Below, piece after piece: positions 11,220-22,771 of a DNA stretch of 64,000 nucleotides. A program made the position numbers and the translations under genes. Every line of letters starts with the position of its first letter. Within the stretch, counting starts at the first letter, position 1. The notes beneath the pieces were generated by a model. The model was not told the origin of the DNA and ran no database searches. It was given only the letters and a program-made list of their open reading frames with translations. Origin of the DNA: Lentinus brumalis (Eukaryota; Basidiomycota; Agaricomycetes; Polyporales; Polyporaceae); NCBI GenBank assembly GCA_001792895.1, contig MARA01000003.1:186001-250000 (forward strand), given 5' to 3'.

Positions 11220-12623
11220 ATGTCTTCCTCTCCTGACCAGCGATTAGCGGACCTCGAGGCGGGCGAGACGGAGGCCCTCAACAATGCCGCATCGCAAACG
11301 TACGTCGAACTCGTCGGGCACGGTCTTACCAACTCATGGACACCTAATAGTGTCGTTGTACCCGGCCCTGTAGACCTACACGCTCAATATACTCCATGAC
11401 CAAGGATGAGATTGCGAAAAACATCGCGAACAGATTTGTCCACTCTGGGACCTATATCATCCTCTATCTCGCTATGGCGGGCCTTTCAATCACGACGGTC
11501 GTGCTCAGTCTCGTCAACGACTGCCCGACACTACCTTTCTATATTCTGGAGTTTATCATCAATGGAGCGATGATCCTCGAGGTCGGGATCCGGTTCGTGG
11601 CGTTCGGACGAGTGAGTGCCACAGTATCCTCCGTTAAGTGCGCGTCGTCCGACCTCTTCCCCTCAGCAATTCTGGAAGTCCATGTGGAACGTCATGGATC
11701 TGGCCATGACCGCGTTCTGCGTGATCACTCTCCTCTTCATCTTCTTCGCAGGATGCGGGAACACGAGCAAGGAGGAAGAGCTGCTCGATACTCTACTCCT
11801 TGTTGGGCGGAACGTTCTCCAGTTTGGAAGGCTCGCGACGGTTATGCGACAGTACGTCATTCAACTTTTCGTCTCTCTCGCCATTCCGTTTCTATTTCAC
11901 TCCCCGATGAGACTGGTGATATGCACAAGATATCACATCCCAGGATTGGCGTCCGTCCCCTATCGGAGGCAGGTAACGGGCAGGTGGTACACAATTTATT
12001 GCAGTAACCAATCTGACTCGTTCGAGCTTCCCTTGCCTGTACCATGCTGTGTTGCACTTCACAGATTTGCGGCGCAGATAAACATACAAGGTGATATCCC
12101 CGTGCAGAGGGGAAGACTGCACAGTCAACGCCTCGCAGATAACTGTGTGGTCCCCACTGAACGTGCTGATGTGTGGAGACAACGAGTCGGAGGGGAAATG
12201 GATCGGTTTGCTATCCCTTCGGCATACGCTGTTTCTGCCATTCCTTGGATGTTCTTCCCGGTCCCATATATTTCGTATACCTCGATTCTTCTCAAGTTCT
12301 CCGATACCTTGTTCTTTTCGGGCGCATCTTAGCTCGCGCACAGCTACTGATATTCCGAACACAGGTCCGGCCAATCTATATTCACGCGCCCGAAGCCCAT
12401 AGATCTGTCAGCAGCTCACAGACGGGGCCTCGCGCTCGACCTCGACATGGAAGACGAAGAAGACGCGGGAGAGCTCGGGCAGCCGCTCATGCGCAGCGAC
12501 GTCGTTTTCGACGCAGGCGAGGAGCCTCCGCGGACGCAGCGCGCGCCCATGACGGACATGCCGCGCGCGGTGCAGGCGGCGCAAAACCGTGATGAGGAGG
12601 ACGTGTGGGCATCGCTGGGCTGA
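11220..12623 (+). CDS. Four-helix voltage-sensor-like membrane protein (Ion_trans-related)
   Basis: About 270 residues with four predicted membrane helices and no pore. Helices are IILYLAMAGLSITTVVLSLV, ILEFIINGAMILEVGIRFVAF, VMDLAMTAFCVITLLFIFFAG and an S4-like segment LLVGRNVLQFGRLATVMRQ. In the last, Arg residues recur within an amphipathic helix, as in voltage sensors. ILEVGIRF and WNVMDLAM match S2-S3 of Ion_trans domains. The start (11220) is followed by a short acidic exon; intron 1 (11282-11373) and intron 2 (about 11611-11667) join in frame. The third intron, 11852-12364, is 513 nt, unusually long. The cytosolic tail is acidic and ends DEEDVWASLG. Related unstudied proteins occur across fungi. 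Whether it is a proton channel, a sensor or something else is unknown; it does not match Hv1 strictly. Confidence 0.75.
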
Positions 12624-14458
12624 TGATGTACGTATGTTCGCGCAATCTCAGTCTTGTCCTGCCCCTTCTTCTCCCCACCCGACGACGCGAGATTGATGGT
12701 GTCTGAGAGCAGAGACGTATGACCCTGGCTTGTGTGGTTCTTTGTATTCATTCGTCGAGGTGAGTCTTTCGCGTCATATGCATTCGGGCTTCGTGTGAGA
12801 GCTTGCCACTGATGAGAGTGTTGCGATCTGTACAGAGTTGTTGGATCATGTAATGGGCGGCGTTTTGCGTATTCGCCGTGTGTCGTCAACTTCCAACATC
12901 AGCGAGTTGCGCCGCCCTCGGTGTTCGATCTACCCCTGAACATCCAAGTTGCGTCCAAGGGCGTAAAGGGGTGCAGCTGTGCGAAAAATACAATTTCTGT
13001 CCTAGCTATGGCTCGAATCTCCCATCCATCCCTGCATCGTTGGTAAGCTCTGTCGCTTCGCTCGAGTTATCGGAACGCACACTTGATATCATTGTCCTGA
13101 ACCACCACAGACCACCACCTGAGACCTTTACGTGATAGGTATGTTTGACTTTCTCAATGCTATATCTCCGCCGCTGAGTGTCCGAGGAGTGTCGGTAGGA
13201 CTTGCCTGCAATGGACTGCCCGGCGTTCTATCAGCGCAATCTGATTCTGGGGTTGGCCCGCAGCAGCCCGCATAGAACGCTCGAAGGCTACTGTATGTTC
13301 GCCTCTCGAGTCAGACTCGAAGGAAAGGCAGACGCAGAGCCTCGCGGAGCCAGCGTCCACGGCGGCCTTCCCGTCTTCACTTCACTTCTCTTCACGCACC
13401 TTCTCTGTATCGCCCTGAGATTGGTGAACGTACAGGATCTCAATGCTAACTGCTTCGCGCGTGCGGCATGGCCACCTTCCATTCGGTTGGGGAACGGGAA
13501 CTGTCAGCGGAGAAATTCATCTGATCTGACGCGCTCTGACAAGCTCGAGAAGGTGATGCGTCGAACCGGCGGCAGGGTCGTTCTCTCCAAAAAGCCCGAC
13601 GGGGTTGCTGCTCTTGTGCCCAGAGTTGCTACAGTTAGGCAACGAAGCATCGGTGGGTGAATAAGCTGCAGCAAACGAATTCTGTGGTCTGATCTGCGCG
13701 TCTCCAGCGTCCGCAAGCTGTGGCCTTATCCTCGGCGCACCCGCGTGTGGTGGTCGCGCTCACGGAAGGGGGCTGCGGGGCGGCAGCAATAGACCAAATT
13801 TTTCCTTTCGTCCATTCCTCCGTTAACGGCGGCCGTCTGGACCCTCGATTTTCTGCGTCTGCTGGGTCCGAGGCCGTAAGACGAGCGGAGTGTTCAGGGA
13901 GTTACTTCTCCCGAGCCGGAGGTGCAAGGTCGCGGAGTATGTCTGGGACGAGTCGCTCCATAGGCACAGAGGCTTCCGTGGTTCTAGCCTGCTTGTGAGC
14001 CACGCTAGCTCACACGGCGGTACCGAAGACCTATTGTACGGGCACGGGGATGACGGCACAGGGCAGGGCGAGGTTGCCTGGCGGCTGGGGTGGGTGAAAC
14101 GATTGGCGAAGGGGGTTTGAAGCCGGAAAACGTGGTGTTGCGCAGATGTATAACGCGCCTGTTTTCGCCGTCATCTGTTGAGGTGTCCAGCGCCCTCGTA
14201 ACTGCTGGACCGTCGGTCACGATGGACATGCAGCGACGGGGCGCAATTAATGCGCAGTGACCTCGATACTTCACGTCGGTCCCGAGGGCGGTTATATGTT
14301 GTTCACGGCCGCTCGGAGGACGAACAATGCCGCAGGGGCCGAGCGTCTGGCAAGGGGCAAGCAAACGCCGCGGGATGATACAGTAATTGATATGGGGTTG
14401 ATTCGATGATTGGCGGCGGCGATTGGCGCAAGGGACGAGAGGGCAGTAGGCGCGCGGC

Positions 14459-14493
14459 GGGGGACGGGGACGGGGGCGGGGAGGCGGGGAGGG
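14459..14493 (+). other. G-quadruplex-type tract
   Basis: Six runs of three to five G (14459-63, 14466-69, 14472-76, 14478-81, 14486-89, 14491-93) are separated by loops of 1-4 bases. This satisfies the usual G4 pattern. It lies about 430 bases upstream of the start at 14926. Confidence 0.7.
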
Positions 14494-14723
14494 AGGCGGC
14501 GTGCAGGGCAGGCGGGGCAGCGGCGGGAACGTGCAGCGAAGGAGGATGGCTGTGTGCAGATCGCCCCCTCGCTGCACGGAGAGACGGTTTACATAACGGG
14601 ACAGCGCGAGCGACTGATATGCACGGGCGTCTCCCTGCGACAGTCTGGTCGACATCCGCCTTGCGACTTGCGACCATCTCTCTCTGCGCCGGTCAGGTTC
14701 TCTTCCTCTCCCTGCGCTGTCCT

Positions 14724-14770
14724 CCCCGCCTCCCGCCCCCGCTCTCCTCCCCGCCCCCCGACGCCCGCCC
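14724..14770 (-). other. C-rich tract, G-quadruplex-type on the minus strand
   Basis: Seven C-runs of 3-6 bases (14724-27, 14732-34, 14736-40, 14749-52, 14754-59, 14764-66, 14768-71) mirror the G-rich tract 230 bases to the left. The two could also pair as an imperfect inverted repeat. Confidence 0.65.
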
Positions 14771-14925
14771 CGCTCACGACCCCCGTCTACATGTCGTGAA
14801 GCACTCCGCTCTTCCGGTGCGTCCTGCTGCTTGCTCCTCCGCGCCCGCCTCTGAATCAGTGATCCAAACCTAGCTGTCCCTTTGATCATTCTGGGAGACC
14901 ACGCTCCTTTCCTTCTCTCTCTTCT

Positions 14926-17900
14926 ATGCCTCCTGCTCCCGCCGCCGCCGCCCCAAGCAGGCCGTGGTGGTCGCGCTCAAAGTCCTCCAGGGATTCCCTG
15001 CGTCCGGTCCGCTCTGTCGCCAGCCTCGCTGAAGAAGACGAGAAGTACGCTTCCACCGCATCTAGCGCCTCTCCCAGGCCCAAGGATGCTCTCCCCTCCC
15101 TCAAGTTCAACACGCTTGCTTCCGCGATTGGCCTCAAGAGCAAAAAGCTCCCCGCGCTGACCATACAAGATCCCCCGTCCCCGCTCCCCTCCCCGCGCGC
15201 ACACCCCAATTCCCGTCCCACCTCGGGGAACAGCAGCAATGCCCACTCCCCGGCCGCCGTAGAGCGCACGCCCTTCTTCACGAACCGTCCACCTGCCAAA
15301 TCCATTTCCACCGTCCGCTCTTCGGAATACGACTATGACGCCGCTTCAGAACCCCGCACGCCCTCCGACCATCCCCGCGACCGCTCGTCCTACCAGCACT
15401 CGGTCATGACCTTCTCGGAGATGGACCCCTTCGCTTCTGGTGGCATCGTTGTACAACACCTACCACAGGACCCTAACAGACTATCCGTGTATTCTGACTC
15501 CTCCATGCTCGATCCCCAGCAGAAGCGCCTAGACACGCCCCCACACAATCGGGGTTCGTATGGGTCGTCGTCCTCTAACTCTCATGGGAACTACCCCGAC
15601 GTCCAAGCCTTGTCTCCCCTTTCCGCTGCCAGCTCGTTCGGACGGTCCCCGCCGGCTAGGTCGGTGCTCTTAAACATATATCCGGCGGGAACGGACTTAA
15701 CTGATCTTCTTTCTCCAGTCGATCTGCGTATGACCTCTCTCAGACGCATGACCCATATGAGGTGGATAGTCCCTCATCCTCTAGCGTGCAGTCGAGGACG
15801 CGACGATTGAAGACGCCTTCTGGGTCCAATTCGTCGAATTCTACCGTCACGCCTCATGACTACCGGGCCCGACTTAGCGAACCCCCTGCTGGCGGTGACG
15901 CTCCCCATATTTCTCGGAAACGGTCTAGCCCCACTCTGGCGCGGCCTAGAGGTATGACCGTCGGAGCCGTCGAGCATCGACAGCCCACACCACCCGTCAC
16001 ACTGTTTCCGATTCTGCCATTGCAAGTCCGTCGCAAGGCATCGGGTTCGTCATCACCATCTCCCTCCAACACGCCCTCGCCATCTCCCGTCACCTTCTCT
16101 CGCACCCGATCGACCTCTTCTACTTCGGCACAGGTCGATTCTTCGACCTCTTCCAGACGACCGGTCGTCGTCGTCAGGAAGGCATCCTCATCGCGACTCC
16201 CGCCCATTCCTGCCGCGCCACCTACGAGCGGTCTCCCCGCACCACCGTCTTCTCCTTATGACATGTCTCCCATCGAGTTTCGTGCCTCATCAAGCTCATC
16301 GAGCTTGAACTTCGCGCCGAGCGTTGATTACCATGACCTCGATGTTGGGGATGCCATTTCTGAGCTCATGAACAGCAGCTATAACTTGAGTCCTTTCGAG
16401 GCACGAGATAGCGGGTCCAAGAAAGGCAGACGGCGCAGTAATCGAAACATGTACGTTCTCGATGGAGATCTGAGCCCAGTGGACGTAGAGGCGAGCCTGC
16501 CCTCTCCGTTGAGCAAGTTTCCTCCCGTTCCGGTATCCGTCCAGGGTGAGATCCACCCGAAGGCAGGGAAGTTCCTCAGGAAGATGTCGTCCCAGCAGAA
16601 CCTTCCTCAGCGGCATTCTACCGCAAGCACATCGTCCACCGGAGCTATCGACGAGGGTCACAGTCATGGTCACACGTCACATTATATTGGAAAGACTCCG
16701 CGCAAGCAGCGATCCTTCCACGCCTCTCGTGTCCCTCTACCACCACTACCTGGGCTGCGCCACGGTTCCTCTAGCAACGGCCACGCATCCACCAGCACCG
16801 AGGCTCTCACCCAGCCCTCCTCCCCGTAGTGGAACCTCGACGGAGCAGCGTGACCAGCCCTCGCAAACGGCTGTTCTCTGGGTCAAGTGCACGGAGAAGT
16901 ACGTCGTCGCACGGACCGGTGAGCCCATCAGCAGAGGACGACAAGCGGTCGATATTCAGCTTTGACAGCGACATACGACCAGCCACGTCGTCGGGAGTGG
17001 AGACGATAACGATGTCATTTGGTGCATCCGGAGGCCCTCTCTCCCTCATGACGCGGAACGCGTGCATATCACCCTCGTCGCTGTGGGAGGACCCCAGCCA
17101 GAAGCGTGCTTCGCAGTCGGAGTACGTTCCGCAGTACATCATGTCTCCAGCAGAGCAGCTCAAGCTTGCGGAGAAACTGGCGGACGAGGACGCTACTGCT
17201 TCTATACGGGAGCCCGAGCCTGAGCCTGAGGAGCGGAAGCCGAAGCTCGATCTTCGGCCAGGGGACTTCGGTCTCACGTACAGCGTCAACCCTCCTGTGC
17301 GCTCGCGGTCAAACTCCGTCATGTCTCACTCTTCGACAGGGACGTTGGCGTTTGGGCCTGCGGGCGACAAGGCAGGCGTTTCGAGGGGCGGGTCGATCCT
17401 CTCCTCGAAGTCGTCGGTCAGTGGTGCTCGGCCGTCGATGGCGCACTCCCCGCAGATGCGGAAAGTCACCCTTGTGGACCCCACACGCGGCGGGCCCTCG
17501 CGGAGCTCTTCGATGCTTGCGAAGGCATTGAACCGTCCCCACCGCTGTCACAGCGGCCGTCTACTGCGCAAGCCAGTCTGACGCCGCCTGCATCCCCGAG
17601 CTTCCAGACTGCAACGCACTCGCCCGAGTTCCCGTCCGCGAGTCTACCGCCACCGCCGAGGCGCCGGCCCTCGCGCCACGATCTGCAGGAGGCCGAGGCT
17701 GCTGCCATGAAGCGCGTCAGCGTCGTGCCCATGAATCCCCTCTCCCCACCGCCGTCCGTGCGAACGACAATGGTCCGCCGCCAGCAGTCCACGGATACTA
17801 TGACATCGACGATGTCCCGTCCCCCGAGCTCATTCGACCGGCAGAAGGTCATGCAGCGGCGGTCGCTCATGAAGAAACCGTCGTTCCTCGAAATCGAGGA

Positions 17901-18075
17901 CGAGGTGGACGCGATGGGCGCGGAGAACGGCTCGGACGAGGAATATGGGACGGCGACGGTGCCCGAGGTCCCCGACTCGCCGGGCGCGGACATGGAGAGC
18001 AGCTTCTTGGACATGGACCGCGGGAAGAACTCGTTCGACACCGTGCGGAGCACCGACAGCGCGTTCTTTGTATGA
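14926..18075 (+). CDS. Large Ser/Pro-rich disordered protein, unknown function
   Basis: I do not recognise a domain. The ATG at 14926 opens MPPAPAAAAPSRPWW, then about 950 residues rich in Ser, Pro, Arg and Thr. Likely phosphorylation sites (SP, RxxS) are frequent. Recurrent short motifs YDMSPIEF, YNLSPFE, GDLSPVDVE and IMSPAEQL (each with SP in similar context, roughly 16.25-17.15 kb) could be docking repeats. A possible ordered part is SPAEQLKLAEKLADEDA (17.15 kb). The C-terminus is acidic: EDEVDAMGAENGSDEEYG. One clear intron lies at about 15659-15718. The frame must change again near 16.83 kb and 17.5 kb, where only weak donors are available, so these may be introns with poor sites or sequence errors. 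A cytoskeletal or signalling scaffold is possible but not shown. Confidence 0.65.
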
Positions 18076-18714
18076 TGCGACCGCTCCGCCTCGCTGCTTG
18101 GTCTCTCCTCGCATATCTTGCATCTTGCATCTTGCACTTTGCACCTCTTGCTCGCTGCTCTGCTCCCCAGCGCTGCCTCTCACTCATTCGCTCCATCTAG
18201 CTTTCGGTTTGCTTATCTACCCGCCTGCGATTGGCACAAACCTTTCCATTCGTTCATATCTATACCTCTTTATTGATATGATACACCATCCCCTCCACCT
18301 TGCTTTTCTGGTATCGACTTGCACATACGTCTACTCGCCCGCAACGCCCTGCGCGTACCTGCTTAATTTCTAGATAGGAAACCATCTATACTCTGTCTCT
18401 CTGCTGCATGCCTTGCTGACCATCATCTCATCCCCTTGATCTGCGCACACTCGCGCTGTTGTTTACCAGTCTGGCCGCTGCGTTGTTGTGCGTACGCGCG
18501 TCGCGACATGCTCATCTCATCATCATATACAACGACATGGGACAATTTGCAGTGGAAGTCAAACGCGTCGGACAGACTGCGAGAGTGTAAGAAAGTGCGA
18601 TTGCAAAACCCGCGTGTGGTGTTTGTACAGGGGATCCAGTATAAGGAAGGTATTCAAGATTATTCCACCCCCGTCCAAGCCTCGTCTCCACATTCAGCCG
18701 TGTCTCTGCTGCCC
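18076..18714. other. Intergenic between convergent genes
   Basis: About 640 bases between the stops of the disordered-protein gene and SLA2. It has a pyrimidine-rich, repeat-like patch catcttgcatcttgcacttt (18119-18138). No gene seen. Confidence 0.55.
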
Positions 18715-21700
18715 TCAGTCCGTCTCGTCGGTGTGGTATCCCGCACGACGCATCGCGCCCAGCCTGTGCCGCGCAGCGCCGAGCTCCTTCTCCAACCGCA
18801 GGATCTCTACCTGCTGCTCCATCTCGCGCCGCTTGAACTCGATGACGGCCATACCCTTGTAGTCGACGTCCTCCTCCTGGACCTGCTTCGCCGCGATTGC
18901 CTTGATCTGCTTCACGAGCGCCTTGCACGCCTCCGTGACGGCCTTCGCCGCGAGCTCGAGCCGCTCCTGGGTCTTGGACATCAAGTTCGCCTTCACGCGG
19001 GACGCGGCGACGAGCTGCGCCGTGGCGGCCGCGACCTCGTTCGAAGCGACGATGAGCTGTTCGAGTGTGTGCGTGCCAGACAACACGCCGTCCGCGCTCT
19101 CGATGAGCAGGTTGGTCGCGAATGCGACTGCACGCGCAGCGGAGATGAGACCCTCCGTCCAGCGGTTGTTGCGCTTGTAGAACTGCTGGGTCGTGCTCGA
19201 GCCCTTGCCCTGCGCGACGATCTCCTGCTGCGACTCGGTCGCGGCCTTGATGAGGCGCGCAATCGCGCTGGTGATGGCGAGCGCGGACGCAAGGATCGCG
19301 TCGTGCACCTGGAGGTCGACGGCACTGTGGCGCGAGGAGTCGCGCGGACGGGACTGAAGCTGTTGTAGGCGTTCGGTTGCAGCCTCGATCGCCTTCGCCG
19401 CACCCAACATCTCCTGCTCAACAAGATCACCAAGGTCGCCGTTCGTCTTGACCGCGCCGGCCTTGCCACCCTTGGGCACGAGGCCGTCGACGACCTCCGA
19501 CAGCTTGGAGAGAGCGCCGCGGACTTCGCTGTTATTGCGCATCGCGACCTCCTTGCGCTGAGTGGGCTGCGGAATGAGGTCGAGCTTGTACGACTGTAGG
19601 TTTAGGAATGTCCGCAGACCGACGTCACCGGCGTTCTTGGCGACACTGATGAGCTTGTCGGAGACGTCGTCGTCGACAAGACGGGTGATGCCCTTGGTGT
19701 TGATGAGGACGTCGGCGAGGGACTGAGCGAGCTCGTTCGCGCCTTTGATGACGTCGACGTGTTCGCCGCCGGGCTCGCCTCCGAGGTAGAGGTTGAAGAT
19801 GGTGGCGAAGTCAGTCGCGTTGTTGATGGCCTTCTCTATCATGGACAGCGTGTACTCCGGCGTAGAATTCAGGTTGCCGGCCTGTGCAGGAGACTCGAGC
19901 TCATAGATAGCCTCGTCGACCTTCTGTACGCATGCGTTCAGGATGGAGTCTGAGAGACTAGTCAGAGTGGTTTCTGGAATGAAGGATGCTAGTGGTACTC
20001 ACCTATGATCTGGTTCAGCTTCTTCCTGTTGTCCAATATCAGAGTATCAATCTGCGCGTTGGTAGCCTCCTCGTTAAGGCCCTGGTTCTGTGGAAGATGC
20101 ATGAGTAAATGCAGATGGCGACGGTGTGACAGATTCATACCTGCTGAGCCTCCGAGAGCTGCTGGAGGGTGGCATCCATACCCTCCTGCAGGATAGCAAT
20201 CTCTTGGTCCTTCTCTTCCCTCAGGCGGTCGAGATCACCGGTGGCGTGGTCGAGCTTGGAGAGCAGGTCATCAATCTGCATCTGCTTCGCCTATGATTGG
20301 GAAGTGAGGACATGAACAAAGAAACACTCTTGTGAGGCATACCCGAAGCGAGTCCTCAAGCTCAGAGAGCTGACGATTGTACTTTTGAAGCACGGTGGAC
20401 ACCTCTGAGCTCTTGGAGCGGGTTGCGTCTTCTGCGCGCTCGTTGGCAAAGTTGATCTCGCGGCGGAGTCTGTCAATCTCGTCCTTGTGCGCGGACTTCT
20501 GACGATCAAGGTCGAAACGGGCACGATCACGTTCTCGGATCATGTCCGCCAGCTCAAGGTTCTTCGCCTTTAGATCGCGTTCCATGCGCTCCATCTTGTC
20601 GATCGCTTCCTGCGCAGAGTTAGCCTTGAGCTGCATCTGCTTGAACTTCGAGAGCATGTCCAAGTGTTCTGTGCGCAGCTGGCTGTAGAGCTTAGCCAAA
20701 GCTTCGTACTTCTTCTGCCACATCGTGACCTGCTCCTGAAGTTGCCGGATGAGCTCGTCCTTCGACATCATCTGGGAGTTGACATTGGCGGTGACGCTGC
20801 TGAGCTCGCTCTCCAAGGCCTTGACTCTCTGTCGAGTGGGGAATATCAGTACGTGGCTTTGACACGGAAACGAAGGGAGTAACGAACCCTGTCATACTGC
20901 TCCAGCATCAGTTGATCACGTTCATACTGGCCACGCATAGCAAGGATTTCGCGTTCCAGGTCGTGCATTTGCTGAGCTGCTTGATTGCTGTACTGCATTA
21001 TCTGCTGTTGCATCTGTTGCTGGATCAATTGCTCTTGGGCCAACCGTTCCCTTTCTGCCTGCTCAGCCTGACGTTGTTCGAACTCCCGGCGTTGTTGCTC
21101 CTCCATCTCCCGACGACGACGCTCCTCTTCCTCGCGGGCTGCAACGAGGGCGGCTTGCTGGTCCTCGTACTGCTTGAGCATCCGCGCTTGTTCATTGACC
21201 TCAGCCGCGGATGGTTGAGGGGTCGCCGGAGGAGGTGTCTTGACAGGAGCGGTAGTCGGCCGCGCAGGGAGGTCGGGAGCGGTGCCGTTGTCCAGCAGAT
21301 TTGGCGGCTCCTGTGAAAGTGGTCAGAATATCGGAAGATGCCACAGTAGCGAATGAACATGACATGCCTGGCCAAGCTTGGGAACATTGATCAAACCAGT
21401 AAGATACTTCAGATTAGAGCATTCATAGTAGAATTTCCGGAGGGCATAGTGCTGCTGGCTATAACGTGAGCGCAAAGGCTCAAGAGCTTCGATATCATTC
21501 GTTCCTGGTAAAGCCATGAGATGGGCAGTAAGAAGAATTACTGGGTATCACTTACGTCGGTGCATCGCCCGCAGCATGCTCGTAATGAAACGGTAGATTC
21601 CCCAACTCTCCTTCACCAGAGGGACGAGCGCAGATATGCGACATTCGTTATTGGCGGAGTGACGGAAGTGAGCGAAGATCATCCTCTGGAAGGAGTCAAT

Positions 21701-22478
21701 CTGGTCTTGTAGACCCATAAGATCAGAGATGGTCTCGTATCTTTGGCGAGAAGTCAGAACAGTTCACGCGAGAGGAGGGTTGAACTGGTACTCGCCCTTC
21801 ATTGGGATCGTCGATGCCCTTCAGAGTGATGTACTCCTCATACTCAAACAGACCATTGAACTCCGGTCGCAAACGATGGAAGCGCAACTTCGCCAACAGG
21901 AACTGGACGTATGTCCGGATGAGAGGTCCGTAACCTGCGATATCGTCGATATTGCGTTCAAGGTATGACTTCTTAACTGTACGTACCTCGAGCCGTCTCA
22001 TGCCCAACTGTACGCGCGCAAGTCTCCAGCCAACCCGTCTGTCCATGTGCTTCTTTGATCGTCTGGACCGCAGCTCGTCACTGACCCCTTGCCATTCATA
22101 CGGGTCACACATACCACTGGATGGCCTTCTTGAAGTACTTTGTGGACGGTGATGAGAGCCTTGAACGTTTGCACTTCGTCTGAAAGGATGGGCTGGACCC
22201 TGAGACCGGTCCAGAATGATATTGACGAGTGGTAGTCCCAAGTATAGACGATGCACTCTACAGCCTTGCGTCAGAGGAATGCATGATGCGAATGGAGCAT
22301 ACGCACTTCGAACATGCTTCTGCTTGGGTGCGGTCTCGTCCGGATTAGTCGCTTTCTTGATGTTCACGACGAGCTCTGCCTCCGCCTTGTCCTTGTCCAC
22401 CGGACGCGTCGGATAGTGGACCTCATCGCCGTCAATGTTGTAATCGCTTTGGCGCGTGCGCGACCCCGAGTACCTTGA
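18715..22478 (-). CDS. SLA2: Sla2/HIP1R endocytic adaptor (ANTH, coiled coil, I/LWEQ)
   Basis: Sla2 links PI(4,5)P2 membrane and clathrin light chain to actin at endocytic patches. The N-terminal ANTH domain reads AEAELVVNIKKATNPDETAP, then GYGPLIRTYVQFLLAKLRFH and FNGLFEYEEYITLKGIDDPN, then IYRFITSMLRAMHRRT. A Pro-rich linker is followed by a long coiled coil (about 20.3-21.2 kb; Glu/Gln/Arg-rich). The I/LWEQ (talin-like) actin-binding domain closes the protein: AAKAIEAATERLQQLQSRPR, DAILASALAITSAIARLIKA and FYKRNNRWTEGLISAARAVA. It ends GAMRRAGYHTDETD. About 1,050 residues, as in other fungi. Conserved sequence begins YSGSRTRQSDY at about 22472, but no in-frame ATG lies just upstream. The start codon is therefore probably in a short separate exon. 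Divergent from SHY1 with about 300 bases between. Confidence 0.93.
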
Positions 22479-22771
22479 GAATTCAATGAGTTCTTGGGCT
22501 CAGCGGGGTATGTTGCAAGACCAACATGCTCAAACCGTGGACCAGACGACAGGAGAAGGAGACTTAGTAGGAAGTAAGGAGTGAGTGGGATAGCCGTGGC
22601 TGCGCGTACTGGGGGCGCTCCGGGCAAGGCGTCAGACCCACAGCGTCTGACTGCGACTTGACAGGAAAGCTTGACCACGAACGAACCACGGACTACGCTC
22701 AGTCTTCTCCTGGTCTCTCGATACTTGGAAAACGCTGGCACTTTACGCAGGGCCTCCTATCTTTAGCCAAG
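22479..22771. promoter_or_regulatory. Bidirectional upstream region of SLA2 and SHY1
   Basis: About 290 bases between divergent housekeeping genes. The missing SLA2 start exon probably lies here. No clear TATA box. Confidence 0.5.

Larger units (their letters stand above)
12624..14925. other. 2.3 kb without a recognisable gene
   Basis: Open frames here, such as 13202-13660 (+) and 14005-14889 (-), have skewed, low-complexity or protein-unlike composition and no recognisable domain. The right half is very GC-rich and holds two quadruplex-type tracts (14459-14493 and 14724-14770). It is probably a long promoter and 5' leader for the gene starting at 14926, plus the 3' flank of the voltage-sensor-like gene. 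Confidence 0.5.

Noticed and set aside
13202..13660. 152-codon open frame on the plus strand
   Set aside because: Composition is unlike the neighbours' proteins and it has no domain; GC-rich DNA gives long chance frames.
14396..14420. tRNA-like gene from a GGTTGATTCGA-type T-arm
   Set aside because: No acceptor stem or anticodon arm can be drawn around it.
14005..14889. 294-codon open frame on the minus strand
   Set aside because: Mostly Arg/Pro runs read off the G-rich and C-rich tracts; no ordered segment.
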